From Citrobacter sp. On2M (lineage in GTDB: Bacteria; Pseudomonadota; Gammaproteobacteria; Enterobacterales; Enterobacteriaceae), in the NCBI RefSeq assembly GCF_018035235.1, contig NZ_WPCV01000004.1:1240001-1304000 (forward strand): a stretch of DNA of 64,000 nucleotides, in the 5' to 3' direction. Both the position numbers and the translations under genes were made by a program. The notes under the pieces are model-generated. The model was not told the DNA's origin, did not search any database, and saw nothing but the letters and a program-made list of their open reading frames with translations. Of this stretch, positions 1-10,462 are shown in pieces (within the stretch, counting starts at the first letter, position 1; every line of letters begins with the position of its first letter).

Positions 1-581
1 ACAGCGATGACGTTGAAACGCGCATGATGACCAATTTCACCCTGAAGCGTGAACTGGCTGAATTCGCCGCATCGCTGGTCAGCCCTGGTGAATCCGTATT
101 TATTGAGAACGGCAGCAGCAATGCCCTTCTGGCCAGAACGTTGGCAGAGCAAAAAGATGTCACCATCATTACTGTGAGCAGCTACATTGCTCATTTGCTC
201 AAAGAAACGCCTTGCGAAGTGATTCTTCTCGGTGGCATTTATCAGAAAAAAAGCGAGAGTATGGTCGGTCCCTTAACACGCCAGTTTATCCAGCAGGTAC
301 ACTTCAGCAAGGCCTTTATCGGCATCGATGGCTGGCAAGCTGATACCGGTTTTACCGGACGCGACATGATGCGTTCTGACGTGGTTAACGCGGTGCTGGA
401 AAAAGGCGCAGAAGTTATTGTACTTACCGACAGCTCAAAATTCGAAGCCATTCACCCTTACACGCTGGGTCCGTTAGAGCGATTCAGTCGCGTAGTGACG
501 GACTCTGGACTTAGTGCCAGCGTACAAATGCAGCTCGAGCATTCAGGGTTAACCGTCAATATCATTGATACCCACCCATAA
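1..581 (+). CDS. yciT: YciT, DeoR-family transcriptional regulator (5' part outside window)
   Basis: C-terminal part of a DeoR-type repressor. The reading frame is open from base 3 (SDDVETRMM...), so the true start lies before the window. What remains is the effector-binding domain of DeoR regulators: the segment [15 protein letters not shown], the conserved VGPLTRQ and the FIGIDGW motif, ending in the region that senses a phosphorylated sugar in family members. The N-terminal helix-turn-helix is not in view. The sequence closely follows E. coli YciT, and the downstream neighbour osmB is the same as in E. coli. The natural ligand is not well defined. A hairpin follows the stop codon. Confidence 0.93.
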   Translation, partial: SDDVETRMMTNFTLKRELAEFAASLVSPGESVFIENGSSNALLARTLAEQKDVTIITVSSYIAHLLKETPCEVILLGGIYQKKSESMVGPLTRQFIQQVHFSKAFIGIDGWQADTGFTGRDMMRSDVVNAVLEKGAEVIVLTDSSKFEAIHPYTLGPLERFSRVVTDSGLSASVQMQLEHSGLTVNIIDTHP

Positions 582-588
582 TATCTTC

Positions 589-622
589 AGCAGATGGTTT
601 GTTGACAGGCAAATCATCTGCT
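589..622 (+). terminator. Hairpin after yciT, possible terminator
   Basis: A 13-bp stem (589-601 with 610-622, one G-T wobble) encloses an 8-base loop, 8 bases after the yciT stop codon. No T-run follows, so it may end transcription poorly or protect the 3' end of the message. It sits about 225 bases ahead of osmB. Confidence 0.45.
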
Positions 623-848
623 CTCTGAGAGTTATCTGACAGTCCAATTAAGACTTTTTACCTGTCGTTAACAGGATAAAGTCGTAAAATTAATGTTAGC
701 GATATAACAGGAACGAACATCCAACTTCAGGATAGTGTTTGTATGCCTTCGCTAAACGGTTTCACGGAAATATCTTCGATAGTCTTAATTTAGCGCTATT
801 CTTAAAGAACACTGGATTCCGTGAATCAATAATTCAGGAGAAAGTATT
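623..848 (+). promoter_or_regulatory. osmB upstream region
   Basis: Non-coding stretch ahead of osmB. A CTATTCTT element at 796-803 resembles an extended sigma-S -10 box and lies about 45 bases before the start codon, where the osmotic and stationary-phase promoter of E. coli osmB lies. In E. coli osmB is controlled by RpoS and RcsB. No exact Rcs box was confirmed here. Confidence 0.4.
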
Positions 849-1067
849 ATGTTAGTAACGAGCAAAAAAATGACCGCTGCCATTCTGGCGATTACTCTGG
901 CAATGTCGCTGAGCGCCTGCTCTAACTGGTCCAAACGCGATCGTAACACCGCAATCGGTGCTGGTGCAGGTGCAATAGGTGGTGCAGTCCTGACTGACGG
1001 TAGCACGCTTGGTACGCTGGGTGGTGCTGCAGTAGGTGGTATTATTGGCCACCAGGTGGGTAAATAA
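849..1067 (+). CDS. osmB: Osmotically inducible lipoprotein OsmB
   Basis: Small outer-membrane lipoprotein of 72 residues. The N-terminus is a lipoprotein signal peptide ending in a lipobox, LSAC (cleavage before Cys24). The mature part is a glycine-zipper segment (GAGAGAIGGAVL, then GTLGGAAVGGIIGHQVG), typical of the OsmB/Rick-17kDa surface-antigen repeat. AGGAGA precedes the ATG at a good distance. Length and sequence match E. coli OsmB, which is induced by high osmolarity and in stationary phase. Its precise function is not settled. Confidence 0.96.
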   Translation: MLVTSKKMTAAILAITLAMSLSACSNWSKRDRNTAIGAGAGAIGGAVLTDGSTLGTLGGAAVGGIIGHQVGK

Positions 1068-1140
1068 TCTACGGTTGACTGGCTCGGTATAATAATACGT
1101 TTACTTTTTTCAGGTCATTACGATTAAAATCGTTATTCTT

Positions 1141-1173
1141 AAAAAGCCACGGATCAATACCGTGGCTTTTTTT
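1141..1173. terminator. Bidirectional terminator between osmB and yciH
   Basis: Stem GCCACGG/CCGTGGC (1146-1152 with 1160-1166), flanked by A5 on the left and T7 on the right, so it can stop transcription from both the osmB side and the convergent yciH side. Confidence 0.9.
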
Positions 1174-1174
1174 A

Positions 1175-1501
1175 TTAACCGCCTGCCAGCTTAACTTTCA
1201 TTCCTTTGGCTTCCAGCAGCGATTTAATCAGGTCGCGTTTATCACCCTGTATCTCAATCACGCCATCCTTTACTGCTCCGCCGCAACCACACTTTTTCTT
1301 CAATTCCGCCGCTAATTTGGCCAGTTCGGCATCATCTTGATCAACACCGGTGATCAAACACACCCCCTTGCCTTTGCGCCCACTGGTCTGACGTTGGATA
1401 CGCACAATGCCATCGCCTTTTGGACGCTCAGGCGCCGTTTTCGGTTCATCAATACGCCCGGAATCGGTTGAGTAGACCAGGCGAGAGTTTGAATCATTCA
1501 T
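1175..1501 (-). CDS. yciH: YciH, SUI1/eIF1-like translation factor
   Basis: 108-residue protein of the SUI1 family, the bacterial relative of eukaryotic initiation factor eIF1. The SUI1 fold occupies about residues 30-108, including the segment CGCGGAVKDGVIEIQGDKR, with the usual ending KGMKVKLAGG. E. coli YciH has been linked to fidelity of start-site selection and stress-dependent translation control. The gene starts directly at the pyrF stop codon (pyrF ends at 1502, yciH begins at 1501), so the two are translated from one message. Confidence 0.95.
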   Translation of the reverse strand: MNDSNSRLVYSTDSGRIDEPKTAPERPKGDGIVRIQRQTSGRKGKGVCLITGVDQDDAELAKLAAELKKKCGCGGAVKDGVIEIQGDKRDLIKSLLEAKGMKVKLAGG

Positions 1502-2239
1502 TTATGCACCTCGTTTCAGGGAGGCATTGATCGTCTTCAGCGTCTGAGCTGGGTCGACCGACTGCGTGACCGGACGACCAATCACCATGTAATCCACACC
1601 GGCTAACTGCGCCTGTTCTGGCGTCATAATACGGCGCTGATCGCCCGCCTCGCTACCTTCAGGACGAATTCCCGGCGTCACCAGCTTAAATGCCTGACCA
1701 AAGGCCTGCTTGAATCGTACCGCTTCTTGCGCTGAGCATACGACCCCATCCAGGCCACAGTTTTGAGTGAGACGAGCCAGTCTTTCAGCATGCTCGGCAG
1801 GTGACAACGTCACGCCAAGGTCGGCAAGATCGCTGGCTTCCATACTGGTCAGAACCGTCACCGCAATTAGCAGCGGCGCATCCTTACCAAACGGCGCTAA
1901 AGCTTCACGGGCTGCAGTCATCATACGCGCCCCACCAGAGGCATGAACGTTAACCATCCACACACCAAGATCGGCCGCAGCTGCAACCGCATGGGCGGTG
2001 GTATTGGGAATATCATGGAATTTCAAATCAAGAAAGACGTCAAAACCACGCTGCTGAAGATCGCGGACCAGCTGAGGTCCAAAAAGCGTGAACATCTCTT
2101 TGCCCACTTTCAAACGGCAATCACGAGGATCAATTCTGTCGACAAAAGCTAATGCTTTATCACGATTAGCATAATCGAGAGCGACAACGACAGGAGAATC
2201 AGTAACAGCACGAGAAGAAGATGAAGCAGTAAACGTCAT
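1502..2239 (-). CDS. pyrF: Orotidine-5'-phosphate decarboxylase PyrF
   Basis: Last step of UMP synthesis: decarboxylation of OMP to UMP in the cytosol. The TIM-barrel protein has 245 residues when started at [12 protein letters not shown], as in E. coli. The frame is open 20 codons further upstream, but those residues do not match the family. The catalytic charge network is visible as VALDYAN near the N-terminus and [10 protein letters not shown] near residue 71. The phosphate-binding end is VTPGIRPEG...[13 protein letters not shown] perfect matS site lies inside the gene. Confidence 0.97.
   Translation of the reverse strand: MTFTASSSSRAVTDSPVVVALDYANRDKALAFVDRIDPRDCRLKVGKEMFTLFGPQLVRDLQQRGFDVFLDLKFHDIPNTTAHAVAAAADLGVWMVNVHASGGARMMTAAREALAPFGKDAPLLIAVTVLTSMEASDLADLGVTLSPAEHAERLARLTQNCGLDGVVCSAQEAVRFKQAFGQAFKLVTPGIRPEGSEAGDQRRIMTPEQAQLAGVDYMVIGRPVTQSVDPAQTLKTINASLKRGA
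1801..1813. promoter_or_regulatory. matS site (MatP binding) inside pyrF
   Basis: GTGACAACGTCAC fits the MatP-binding consensus GTGACRNYGTCAC at every position. MatP organises the terminus macrodomain in Enterobacteria. A second perfect site lies in trpE, 17.6 kb away. Confidence 0.85.
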
Positions 2240-2390
2240 GACCAGACCTTCTTGAAGATGGGCGCCGGCAGTGGCGCAAAATGGGTAAACGGCGTGCATT
2301 CTACCTGCGGTAATAGAAAATTAACAGGCGCGATTACATTTCTGCCAGGCGAATAGGCAGCGGAGGTTGAGGATGGATTTATCATACCTC

Positions 2391-2413
2391 AATTAGTATG
2401 TTGTAACTAAAGT
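2391..2413 (+). other. Replication terminator site, TerA position (Tus binding)
   Basis: The 23-bp site contains the invariant Ter core GTATGTTGTAACTA at 2396-2409, with flanks AATTA and AAGT as I recall for E. coli TerA. It lies in the lapB-pyrF gap, where TerA lies in E. coli. The key G of position 6 is at 2396, so the fork-blocking face points to lower coordinates. Forks moving left to right in this window would be arrested by Tus. Confidence 0.93.
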
Positions 2414-2429
2414 GAGGTTTTTTTAAAAA

Positions 2430-3599
2430 CTACAGCCCATCAAGTCCGCGAATAGGCTTAATGGTTGACCATGAACGGCAGGACGGGCAGTGCCAGTACA
2501 GCGTATATGCAGTAAATCCGCATTTCTGACAGCGGTAGCGTGGTTTGCTGCGCACCTGCTCCCCAACCATATCACGCAAAACCATCAGGCTCTCTTTGGC
2601 ACGCCCTTCTTCTGCTTCGTTGAGATGATAATCCATCAGCTTGTGGAACACGCGCATTGTAGGATGGCGTTGAAGCTGACGCGTGATGTAAACCTGTGCG
2701 GTATCAGTCCCTTCACGTGCTTCAAGGATATCGGCCAACATTAACTCAGCAGCGGCGCCAGTATTCTCCTCAACGGCCCGACGTAAGAACTCTGCCCACT
2801 CATCGTTTTTCCCCAGATGCTGGTAGCAGCTTTGTAGCATTTCCAGCGTTTCGCTGACCAGCTCTTTATCCTGGGAAATCACCCGCTGCAGGCTTTCAAC
2901 CGCCTTGGCGTAATCGCCTTTCACCATATACACGCGGCCCATCATGATGGATACCCGTGCACTGTTTTTGTCTGCCGCGGCCCCTTTTTTCAACAACGTC
3001 ATGGCACGATCCATATCGTCGTTACCCATTTGCTGTAAGGCCAGTTCGCAGTAAAAATGCGCTATCTCAATGCGCTGCTTATCTTTACCAAGCTTCACCA
3101 GACGTTCCGCCACATCAATGGCTTTTTGCCATTCGCTGGTTGCCTGATAAATTTGCAGTAGTTGCTGCAATGCGCCAACGCGAAAGTCTGTTTCATCGGT
3201 AAGCTGATTGAACATGTCTTCAGCTCGGTCGTACAGACCCGCGGCCATGTAGTCGCGCCCCAACTGCTGTACGGCCAGCAAACGCTGCTCGTAGGTCAGT
3301 GAGGCACTTTCCATCAGCGTTTGATGGATGCGGATTGCACGATCGACTTCACCGCGAGAGCGGAACAGGTTTCCGAGGGTGAGATGAGCCTCAACGGTGC
3401 CTGTATCCTCTTTTAGCATATCGAGGAACAAATCCACCGCTTTATCTTGTTGGTTGCTCAGAAGGAAGTTAACCCCAGCGACATAGTCGCGGGAGAGACG
3501 GTTAGCTTCATCCTGCCGGGTTTGTTGCGCACTTCTGCGACCCATATACCACCCATAGGCAGCAGCTACAGGTAAAAGCAGAAACAACAACTCCAACAT
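2430..3599 (-). CDS. lapB: LapB (YciM), TPR protein controlling LPS synthesis
   Basis: 389-residue inner-membrane-anchored protein. One N-terminal membrane helix (about residues 2-15, LELLFLLLPVAAAYGWY) is followed by a long array of tetratricopeptide repeats facing the cytosol. A C-terminal rubredoxin-like metal knuckle carries two CxxC pairs (CQKC and CPSC around residues 358-376). In E. coli LapB recruits LpxC to the protease FtsH and so balances lipopolysaccharide with phospholipid. It is encoded 6 bases behind lapA as a two-gene unit. Length equals that of E. coli LapB. Confidence 0.96.
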   Translation of the reverse strand: MLELLFLLLPVAAAYGWYMGRRSAQQTRQDEANRLSRDYVAGVNFLLSNQQDKAVDLFLDMLKEDTGTVEAHLTLGNLFRSRGEVDRAIRIHQTLMESASLTYEQRLLAVQQLGRDYMAAGLYDRAEDMFNQLTDETDFRVGALQQLLQIYQATSEWQKAIDVAERLVKLGKDKQRIEIAHFYCELALQQMGNDDMDRAMTLLKKGAAADKNSARVSIMMGRVYMVKGDYAKAVESLQRVISQDKELVSETLEMLQSCYQHLGKNDEWAEFLRRAVEENTGAAAELMLADILEAREGTDTAQVYITRQLQRHPTMRVFHKLMDYHLNEAEEGRAKESLMVLRDMVGEQVRSKPRYRCQKCGFTAYTLYWHCPSCRSWSTIKPIRGLDGL

Positions 3600-3605
3600 A
3601 AATAA

Positions 3606-3914
3606 TTATTCCTTCACAACCGACGAATCGGCAGATACCGCAACGTCGGTCGCAGGCGCAAGCTGGTTTTCCAGTCGTTTGGTTTTACGTTCGGCGCGTG
3701 CAAGAGATACACGAACCTTCAGCCAGAACAGGCCGCAAATTAACCAACCAATGGCAAAACCTGCGGCAAACAATACAGCAAGCAGCGTAGAGATACGATA
3801 CTCACCCTGAGCCAACAGGTAATTAAACGTAACCTGTTGATCGTTTTGCGCACCTAATGTCACCGAGATAACAAAAATCGCCAACACCAGTAAGAAAATG
3901 AGTAAATATTTCAC
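3606..3914 (-). CDS. lapA: LapA (YciS), inner-membrane protein, LPS assembly
   Basis: 102 residues with two predicted membrane helices (about residues 3-20 and 43-66), a charged stretch RAERKTKRLENQL after the second, and a short hydrophilic tail. The sequence matches the DUF1049 family member of E. coli that works with LapB in lipopolysaccharide assembly. First gene of the lapAB pair. It begins with ATG, and its mapped heat-shock promoter in E. coli would fall in the 149-base gap upstream. Confidence 0.94.
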   Translation of the reverse strand: MKYLLIFLLVLAIFVISVTLGAQNDQQVTFNYLLAQGEYRISTLLAVLFAAGFAIGWLICGLFWLKVRVSLARAERKTKRLENQLAPATDVAVSADSSVVKE

Positions 3915-4063
3915 ATTACTTCCCGTTATGTGGTTTAAGCGAATAAATCGTGTACAACTTACCGCGTTGAGCCCTTTAAATTACCATTTTCACAACGAGT
4001 GCGAAATGGAAAAGCGCTTTCCGCATTCTGATTTAAGGGCAAAATTTGAAAAATCAATCATAG

Positions 4064-4828
4064 CTAGCTTTCTTGCTCACGTTGCGCGATTTCTTTTGCC
4101 TCCTGCACAGGCGGCGTTAATGGTCCGCATACTCGCTGCGCGAGCCATGTTGCCAGCGTCACCAGCAGCCACGAAATCAGCGTTGCAACGACCAAATCAC
4201 GCGGCCAGTGCATGCCCAACAGCAAACGGCTACCCATAACACCCGTCGCCCAGATAAGCAAAAACACAATCGTCAGCGTACGTCTGCGCGGCCATAACAG
4301 TCCTACGGCCAGTAAAGCCCAACTGGCGGCAAACATCGTATGCCCGGACGGAAAGGCAAAGCCCGTTTCTTTCTGCCAGTGCTTGCGTAAAAACGTTGGA
4401 ATATCCTGTTGTTCAGCCAATTGTTCTTTAACTAAGTGCCCGCGATCTTTACGATTTAAAGTGTAGAACTCATCAACCGGAATATGGTGCGTTTTTTCCA
4501 GCCACACAACAAAGGGTCTTGGCTCTTGCACTCTGTCTTTTACCCAGGACTTCACGCCCTGCCCCACTAAAATTGCCGCCGCCAGGATAGCAAACAGCAT
4601 TATCGCGGCTTTAAGACGAAAACGCAGGCACCAGAGAAACCATACACAGAGCGCAACGTGAGTGATAATTCCCCACGGCTGCGTCACCGTTTCTGTTATC
4701 CAGTACAGGGTTTTTAACCACCAGACATTGTGTCCCGGCTGCCAGTTCCAGCCTGATACCCATACGGTAACCGGCATGATCAGTAGCAGTCCGGCGCCAA
4801 CTGCCGTACGCTTTGCAATTGAAAGCAT
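4064..4828 (-). CDS. pgpB: Phosphatidylglycerophosphatase B PgpB
   Basis: 254-residue integral membrane phosphatase of the PAP2 family. The three family motifs are present: KDRVQEPRP, PSGHTMF and SRLLLGMHWPRDLV, which supply the catalytic His pair, Arg and Asp. It dephosphorylates phosphatidylglycerophosphate and undecaprenyl pyrophosphate on the periplasmic side, serving both phospholipid and peptidoglycan carrier recycling. AGGAGAGG precedes the ATG. It is divergent from ribA, with about 200 bases between them. Confidence 0.96.
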   Translation of the reverse strand: MLSIAKRTAVGAGLLLIMPVTVWVSGWNWQPGHNVWWLKTLYWITETVTQPWGIITHVALCVWFLWCLRFRLKAAIMLFAILAAAILVGQGVKSWVKDRVQEPRPFVVWLEKTHHIPVDEFYTLNRKDRGHLVKEQLAEQQDIPTFLRKHWQKETGFAFPSGHTMFAASWALLAVGLLWPRRRTLTIVFLLIWATGVMGSRLLLGMHWPRDLVVATLISWLLVTLATWLAQRVCGPLTPPVQEAKEIAQREQES

Positions 4829-5030
4829 TGCCTCTCCTTTTGTCGATAAGTCTCACAATCATAACTGAAAAATACGTATGCTGGGAAAATTGACAATTTT
4901 GTGCCATTCCAAAAATGAATCCGTTGCCACGATTAGGTGAACGTCGCTGCCTTATGGCAAAATAGTGCAATACAGAACAGAAGCCGACAGGCGACGGCAC
5001 GACGAGTGCCAGCATAATCTGGAGAATTAC

Positions 5031-5621
5031 ATGCAGCTTAAACGTGTGGCAGAAGCCAAACTGCCGACCCCCTGGGGTGATTTCCTGATGGTGGGATTTG
5101 AAGAACTGGCAACCGGACACGATCATGTCGCCCTGGTTTTTGGCGATATTACAGGCCAAACGCCTGTCCTGGCTCGCGTCCACTCCGAATGTCTGACCGG
5201 CGATGCGTTGTTTAGTCTGCGTTGCGATTGTGGTTTCCAGCTTGAAGCAGCACTCACCCACATTGCTGAAGAAGGGCGTGGTATTCTGCTTTATCACCGT
5301 CAGGAAGGGCGCAACATTGGCCTGCTCAACAAAATTCGCGCTTACGCGTTGCAGGACCAAGGTTATGATACCGTTGAAGCAAATCATCAGTTGGGATTTG
5401 CAGCAGACGAGCGCGATTTCACGCTGTGTGCAGATATGTTCAAACTGCTGGGTGTGGACGAAGTACGTTTACTGACCAATAACCCGAAGAAAGTGGAGAT
5501 TCTGACCGAAGCGGGAATCAATATCGTTGAACGCGTACCGCTAATTGTAGGCCGTAACCCAAACAATGAACATTATCTGGACACTAAAGCCGCCAAGATG
5601 GGACATTTGCTGGGCAAGTAA
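5031..5621 (+). CDS. ribA: GTP cyclohydrolase II RibA
   Basis: First committed step of riboflavin synthesis: GTP to diaminopyrimidine, formate and pyrophosphate. 196 residues starting at [10 protein letters not shown], preceded by GGAGAATTAC. An in-frame extension upstream to 4965 exists but is not family-like. Zinc ligands are seen in [17 protein letters not shown], and the catalytic segment in [20 protein letters not shown]. Length equals E. coli RibA. The roughly 200-base pgpB-ribA gap should hold its promoter, which is SoxRS-inducible in E. coli. Confidence 0.97.
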   Translation: MQLKRVAEAKLPTPWGDFLMVGFEELATGHDHVALVFGDITGQTPVLARVHSECLTGDALFSLRCDCGFQLEAALTHIAEEGRGILLYHRQEGRNIGLLNKIRAYALQDQGYDTVEANHQLGFAADERDFTLCADMFKLLGVDEVRLLTNNPKKVEILTEAGINIVERVPLIVGRNPNNEHYLDTKAAKMGHLLGK

Positions 5622-5640
5622 GCGTTGTCACCGCCTGTAA

Positions 5641-5670
5641 AAAAGCCTGCTCTCGCAGGCTTTTTATCTT
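5641..5670. terminator. Bidirectional terminator between ribA and acnA
   Basis: Stem GCCTGC/GCAGGC (5645-5650 with 5655-5660), loop TCTC, flanked by A-run and T-run. It serves the convergent ribA and acnA genes. Confidence 0.9.
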
Positions 5671-8346
5671 TTAATTTAACATGTTACGAATCACATAGTG
5701 CAAAATACCATCGTTCTGGTAATACGTTAGCTCCGTCGCGGTATCAATACGACAGCGGCACTGAATCACCTCTTTGCGCCCATCTGCGCGTACTATATTC
5801 ACTGGAACTGCCGCGCCTGGTTTAATATTTTGTAGCTCCGTGATATCAATCGCTTCCTCACCGGTTAATCCCAGCGTCTTACGCGTGACGCCCTGCGGAA
5901 ATTCCAGCGGCAATATCCCCATGCCAATCAGGTTAGAACGGTGAATTCGCTCAAAAGACTCAGCGATAACCACGCGGACCCCCAGCAAGCGCGGGCCTTT
6001 CGCCGCCCAGTCGCGACTGGAGCCGGAGCCGTACTCTTTACCGGCAATGACCGCCAGCGGAATGTTCTCCTGCTGATATTGCATCGCCGCATCATAGATA
6101 GCCACCACCACTGTTCCAGGTAAATGACGCGTCATGCCGCCTTCTACACCGGGTACCATCTCATTGCGAATGCGAATATTAGCAAACGTACCGCGCATCA
6201 TCACTTCATGGTTCCCACGTCGTGAACCGTAGGAGTTAAAATCTTTACGCTCAACGCCGTGGCTTTGCAGATAGCGACCCGCCGGGCTGTCCGGCTTAAT
6301 ACTACCGGCTGGTGAAATATGGTCGGTGGTGACGGAATCGCCGAGCATAGCCAGAATACGTGCGCCATGGATGTCCTGAACCGGATCCGGCGTAGCCTGC
6401 ATACCATCAAAGAACGGCGACAAGCGAATGTAAGTTGAATCGGACTGCCAGCCATAGGTATCAGCTCTATCAACATCAATAGCTTTCCATTCCGGTGTGC
6501 CCTCAAAAACTTCAGCATATTCTTTATGGAACATGGCGGTAGAGACCTGCTCAACGGCACGGGCGATTTCCTGGGCAGTCGGCCAGATATCTTTCAGATA
6601 CACGGGGTCACCTTTTCGGTCATGACCCAGCGGATCTTTCGTCAGATTGATGTTCATATTCCCCGCCAGGGCGTAGGCCACCACCAGTGGTGGAGACGCC
6701 AACCAGTTGGTCTTCACGAGCGGATGAATACGGCCTTCAAAGTTACGGTTGCCGGAAAGCACCGCCCCAACGGTAAGATCGCCTTTTTTGATGGCTGTCT
6801 CAATAGGGTCGGGTAACGGCCCTGAGTTACCAATGCAGGTGGTGCAACCATAACCCACAAGGTTAAATCCCAGCTCATCAAGGTACGGTGTAAATCCGGC
6901 CTGTGCCAGATAGTCAGAAACCACCTTTGATCCTGGTGCCAGCGAGGCTTTCACCCAGGGCTGACGTTTCAGACCAAGCGTCACTGCTTTTTTCGCCAGT
7001 AGCCCCGCCGCCATCAATACACTGGGGTTAGAGGTGTTCGTACAGGAGGTGATTGCCGCTATCACCACTGCGCCATCAGGCAGTTTATACTGCTGACCGC
7101 TCATGGTGTACTCCACCGGCTGACGGTCTTTCAGCGAGCTATTTACCTCAAGTTCATTACTCGCCGAAAATGCTTTCGGTACATCCGCCAGCGCAACACG
7201 ATCCTGCGGACGCTTCGGTCCGGCAAGGCTTGCTTCTACGCTGCCCATATCCAGTTCCAGCGAGCTGGTAAATACGGGTTCATCGCCAGGGTTTCGCCAC
7301 ATGCCCTGCGCTTTAGCATAGGCACTAACCAGATCAACCTGCTCCTCACTGCGTCCACTCAGACGCATATATTCAAGGGTGATGTCATCGATCGGGAAGA
7401 AGCCGCAGGTTGCACCGTATTCGGGTGACATGTTCGCAATGGTCGCTCGATCGGCCAGCGGTAAGGTGTCCAGACCATCACCGTAAAACTCAACAAATTT
7501 TCCGACCACGCCGTGCTTACGTAGCATCTGGGTGACGGTCAGAACCAGGTCGGTCGCGGTGATGCCTTCCCGCAGTTTGCCCACCAGCTTGAAGCCCACA
7601 ACATCCGGGATAAGCATTGAGACAGGTTGACCCAGCATTGCCGCTTCCGCTTCAATGCCTCCCACCCCCCAGCCCAGCACACCGAGACCATTAATCATTG
7701 TCGTATGGGAGTCAGTACCGACCAGCGTATCGGGGTAAGCCACCCATTCACCGTCCTGTAATTCGCTCCAGACGGCTTTACCGAGGTATTCAAGGTTAAC
7801 CTGGTGGCAAATCCCCGTCCCCGGTGGCACAACGCTGAAGCGACTAAATGCCTGTTGTCCCCATTTCAGGAACACATAACGCTCATGGTTTCGTTCCATT
7901 TCCAGACGAACGTTTTCTTCGAAAGCGTCGTCATCACCAAAACGATCCACCGTTACCGAGTGGTCAATAACAAGGTCCACTGGCGAAAGCGGATTCACTT
8001 TTGCCGTATCCCCGCCCAGACGTTTCACCGCTTCGCGCATGGCGGCCAGATCGACCACTGCCGGCACGCCGGTAAAATCCTGCATCAGAACGCGAGCAGG
8101 TCGATAGGCAATTTCGCGATCCGCATGGGCAGTTTTCAGCCAATGCGCAAGCGCATGAATATCGTCTTCAGTAACTGAATTTTCGTCCTGCCAGCGCAGC
8201 AGGTTTTCCAGCAAAACTTTTAGCGATTTGGGGAGACGGGTGATATCACCCAGTGATTTCGCGGCCAGCGGCAGACTGTAGTAGCGGTAGGTTTTATCTT
8301 TAACCTGCAATGTGTCCTTACTGGCTTCTCGTAGGGTCGACGACAT
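5671..8346 (-). CDS. acnA: Aconitate hydratase A (AcnA)
   Basis: 891-residue aconitase of the stress and stationary-phase type, interconverting citrate and isocitrate in the TCA cycle. The three [4Fe-4S] cysteines are visible in SCTNTSNPS and [13 protein letters not shown], and the swivel domain follows ([17 protein letters not shown], then [13 protein letters not shown]). Length is identical to E. coli AcnA. As an apo-protein, AcnA of E. coli also binds mRNA. A good Shine-Dalgarno (AAGGAGG) lies ahead of the ATG. Confidence 0.98.
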   Translation of the reverse strand: MSSTLREASKDTLQVKDKTYRYYSLPLAAKSLGDITRLPKSLKVLLENLLRWQDENSVTEDDIHALAHWLKTAHADREIAYRPARVLMQDFTGVPAVVDLAAMREAVKRLGGDTAKVNPLSPVDLVIDHSVTVDRFGDDDAFEENVRLEMERNHERYVFLKWGQQAFSRFSVVPPGTGICHQVNLEYLGKAVWSELQDGEWVAYPDTLVGTDSHTTMINGLGVLGWGVGGIEAEAAMLGQPVSMLIPDVVGFKLVGKLREGITATDLVLTVTQMLRKHGVVGKFVEFYGDGLDTLPLADRATIANMSPEYGATCGFFPIDDITLEYMRLSGRSEEQVDLVSAYAKAQGMWRNPGDEPVFTSSLELDMGSVEASLAGPKRPQDRVALADVPKAFSASNELEVNSSLKDRQPVEYTMSGQQYKLPDGAVVIAAITSCTNTSNPSVLMAAGLLAKKAVTLGLKRQPWVKASLAPGSKVVSDYLAQAGFTPYLDELGFNLVGYGCTTCIGNSGPLPDPIETAIKKGDLTVGAVLSGNRNFEGRIHPLVKTNWLASPPLVVAYALAGNMNINLTKDPLGHDRKGDPVYLKDIWPTAQEIARAVEQVSTAMFHKEYAEVFEGTPEWKAIDVDRADTYGWQSDSTYIRLSPFFDGMQATPDPVQDIHGARILAMLGDSVTTDHISPAGSIKPDSPAGRYLQSHGVERKDFNSYGSRRGNHEVMMRGTFANIRIRNEMVPGVEGGMTRHLPGTVVVAIYDAAMQYQQENIPLAVIAGKEYGSGSSRDWAAKGPRLLGVRVVIAESFERIHRSNLIGMGILPLEFPQGVTRKTLGLTGEEAIDITELQNIKPGAAVPVNIVRADGRKEVIQCRCRIDTATELTYYQNDGILHYVIRNMLN

Positions 8347-8650
8347 AGCTCCTCCTTAAATGACAGGGTTGGATCCCCTGATTTTCCTCAGGGTTAGTAT
8401 TAAAGATAACACAAACAAAATGTAACGCTTTGATAACAACTCAAATTGATAAAAAGCGGAAACAATCTAAAGTGGCAAGTGAAGTAAATGGCGAGAAGAA
8501 GAGTTTAAACGATGAAAGTTAATACGGTGATTGTGTAGCAGGTAATGGCCAATCGATAATACGCTGATTAGCGTGGCTCACGCATGTTCTAGGAATAAAT
8601 TATTAGATATACAAACGACAAAATAATAATAGTTATAAAACAGATATCAA
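8347..8650 (-). promoter_or_regulatory. acnA upstream region
   Basis: About 300 bases without a gene between the yciX-like ORF and acnA, AT-rich in the part next to acnA. In E. coli this interval carries acnA promoters answering to SoxRS, CRP and sigma-S. I could not mark individual boxes with confidence. Confidence 0.4.
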
Positions 8651-8821
8651 TTATTGTTCCTGTTCATCATCTTCCGTAAACAGGTCGATAAACGCCCGTT
8701 GTTCAGGAGTGAGTTCCCAGGACGCAGGAATATTCGGTTTATTCTCTGCGCCACGATGGCTCTCCTGCTCATGGTCATCAGGAGATGGCGTCACGATAGA
8801 ATGCTGTTCCGCTGCGGACAT
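8651..8821 (-). CDS. yciX: Small protein related to YciX (56 residues)
   Basis: An uninterrupted 56-codon frame, MSAAEQHSIV...DDEQEQ, very hydrophilic and acidic, ending in the compact motif WELTPEQRAFIDLFTED. No membrane helix. Its ATG lies 3 bases after the ymiA stop codon, so the two are probably translated together on a message running toward acnA. Position between ymiA and acnA matches the small gene yciX of E. coli. The gene name rests on synteny and on the ending. Function unknown. Confidence 0.7.
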   Translation of the reverse strand: MSAAEQHSIVTPSPDDHEQESHRGAENKPNIPASWELTPEQRAFIDLFTEDDEQEQ

Positions 8822-8824
8822 GAC

Positions 8825-8965
8825 CTACCCCCACACGTTCCACGCCACGAGCGCGACAATAATCCAAAACACGGTAGAGCCAAGAAACACAGCGAACCAG
8901 GCTTTACGTTTCATCGCGGGATCCCGGCGTGCCGGCTGGTTTCCTGAAGGCATCGCTAACCTCAT
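8825..8965 (-). CDS. ymiA: YmiA, small membrane protein (46 residues)
   Basis: 46-residue protein MRLAMPSGNQ...WNVWG. The first 20 residues are basic (ARRDPAMKRKAW), and a single membrane helix follows (FAVFLGSTVFWIIVALVAW). It matches E. coli YmiA nearly residue for residue. The initial MRLAM offers a second possible start four codons in. The Shine-Dalgarno ahead of the first ATG is weak. Downstream it is tightly linked to the yciX-like gene. Function unknown; single-span small proteins often bind larger membrane partners. Confidence 0.85.
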   Translation of the reverse strand: MRLAMPSGNQPARRDPAMKRKAWFAVFLGSTVFWIIVALVAWNVWG

Positions 8966-9209
8966 ACTATCGAAATCACTTATCATTTAGGCACCAAACA
9001 ATCGGTACAATTAATCATTAGATAAGAGGAATCCTAATAAAAAAGGTAAAAAAAAGCCAGTTAATTTTCGTACTCGACCTGATAAATAAATCAATTGTTT
9101 GATCGGTTATAAATATTTGACAGGTATTTTTGGCACGCTGAGTAATTTGAAACTACTTTAGGAAATATTTTCCATAAATAAATTATGGTTAATATAGGGA
9201 GCGGAAATA
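8966..9209. other. Non-coding AT-rich gap ymiA-cysB
   Basis: An AT-rich stretch between ymiA and the small ORF at 9210 without a recognisable gene. It should contain the ymiA promoter on the minus strand and, on the plus strand, whatever drives the 29-codon ORF. No clear motif was assigned. Confidence 0.4.
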
Positions 9210-10278
<1,069 letters not shown>

Positions 10279-10410
10279 TCAAATCATCGTTTCAAAGCAA
10301 GCTGCTAAGCGCTGCTAATACGATTTAATAATAAAAAGTCTGTTAACTATAACCACTATATCATTTCTATGTGATCTGTATAGGCATGATAAAAAATAAT
10401 AGGGCCTAAA

Positions 10411-10437
10411 CAAAAAGGGCCGCTTATGCGACCCTTT
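10411..10437 (-). terminator. topA terminator
   Basis: Read on the minus strand: stem AGGGTCGC/GCGGCCCT (10416-10423 with 10428-10435, one wobble), loop of four, then TTTTTG. It lies 25-50 bases after the topA stop codon. Confidence 0.85.
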
Positions 10438-10462
10438 AAGGAGAAATTCAGCCAAAATACTG

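Noticed and set aside
2386-2426. Hairpin with T-run that looks like a terminator between lapB and pyrF
   Set aside because: The T-run is on the strand opposite to both genes, and the sequence contains the complete Ter core; the imperfect symmetry is a by-product.
4611-5387. 258-codon minus-strand frame across pgpB and ribA
   Set aside because: It overlaps two well-supported genes and has no family features.
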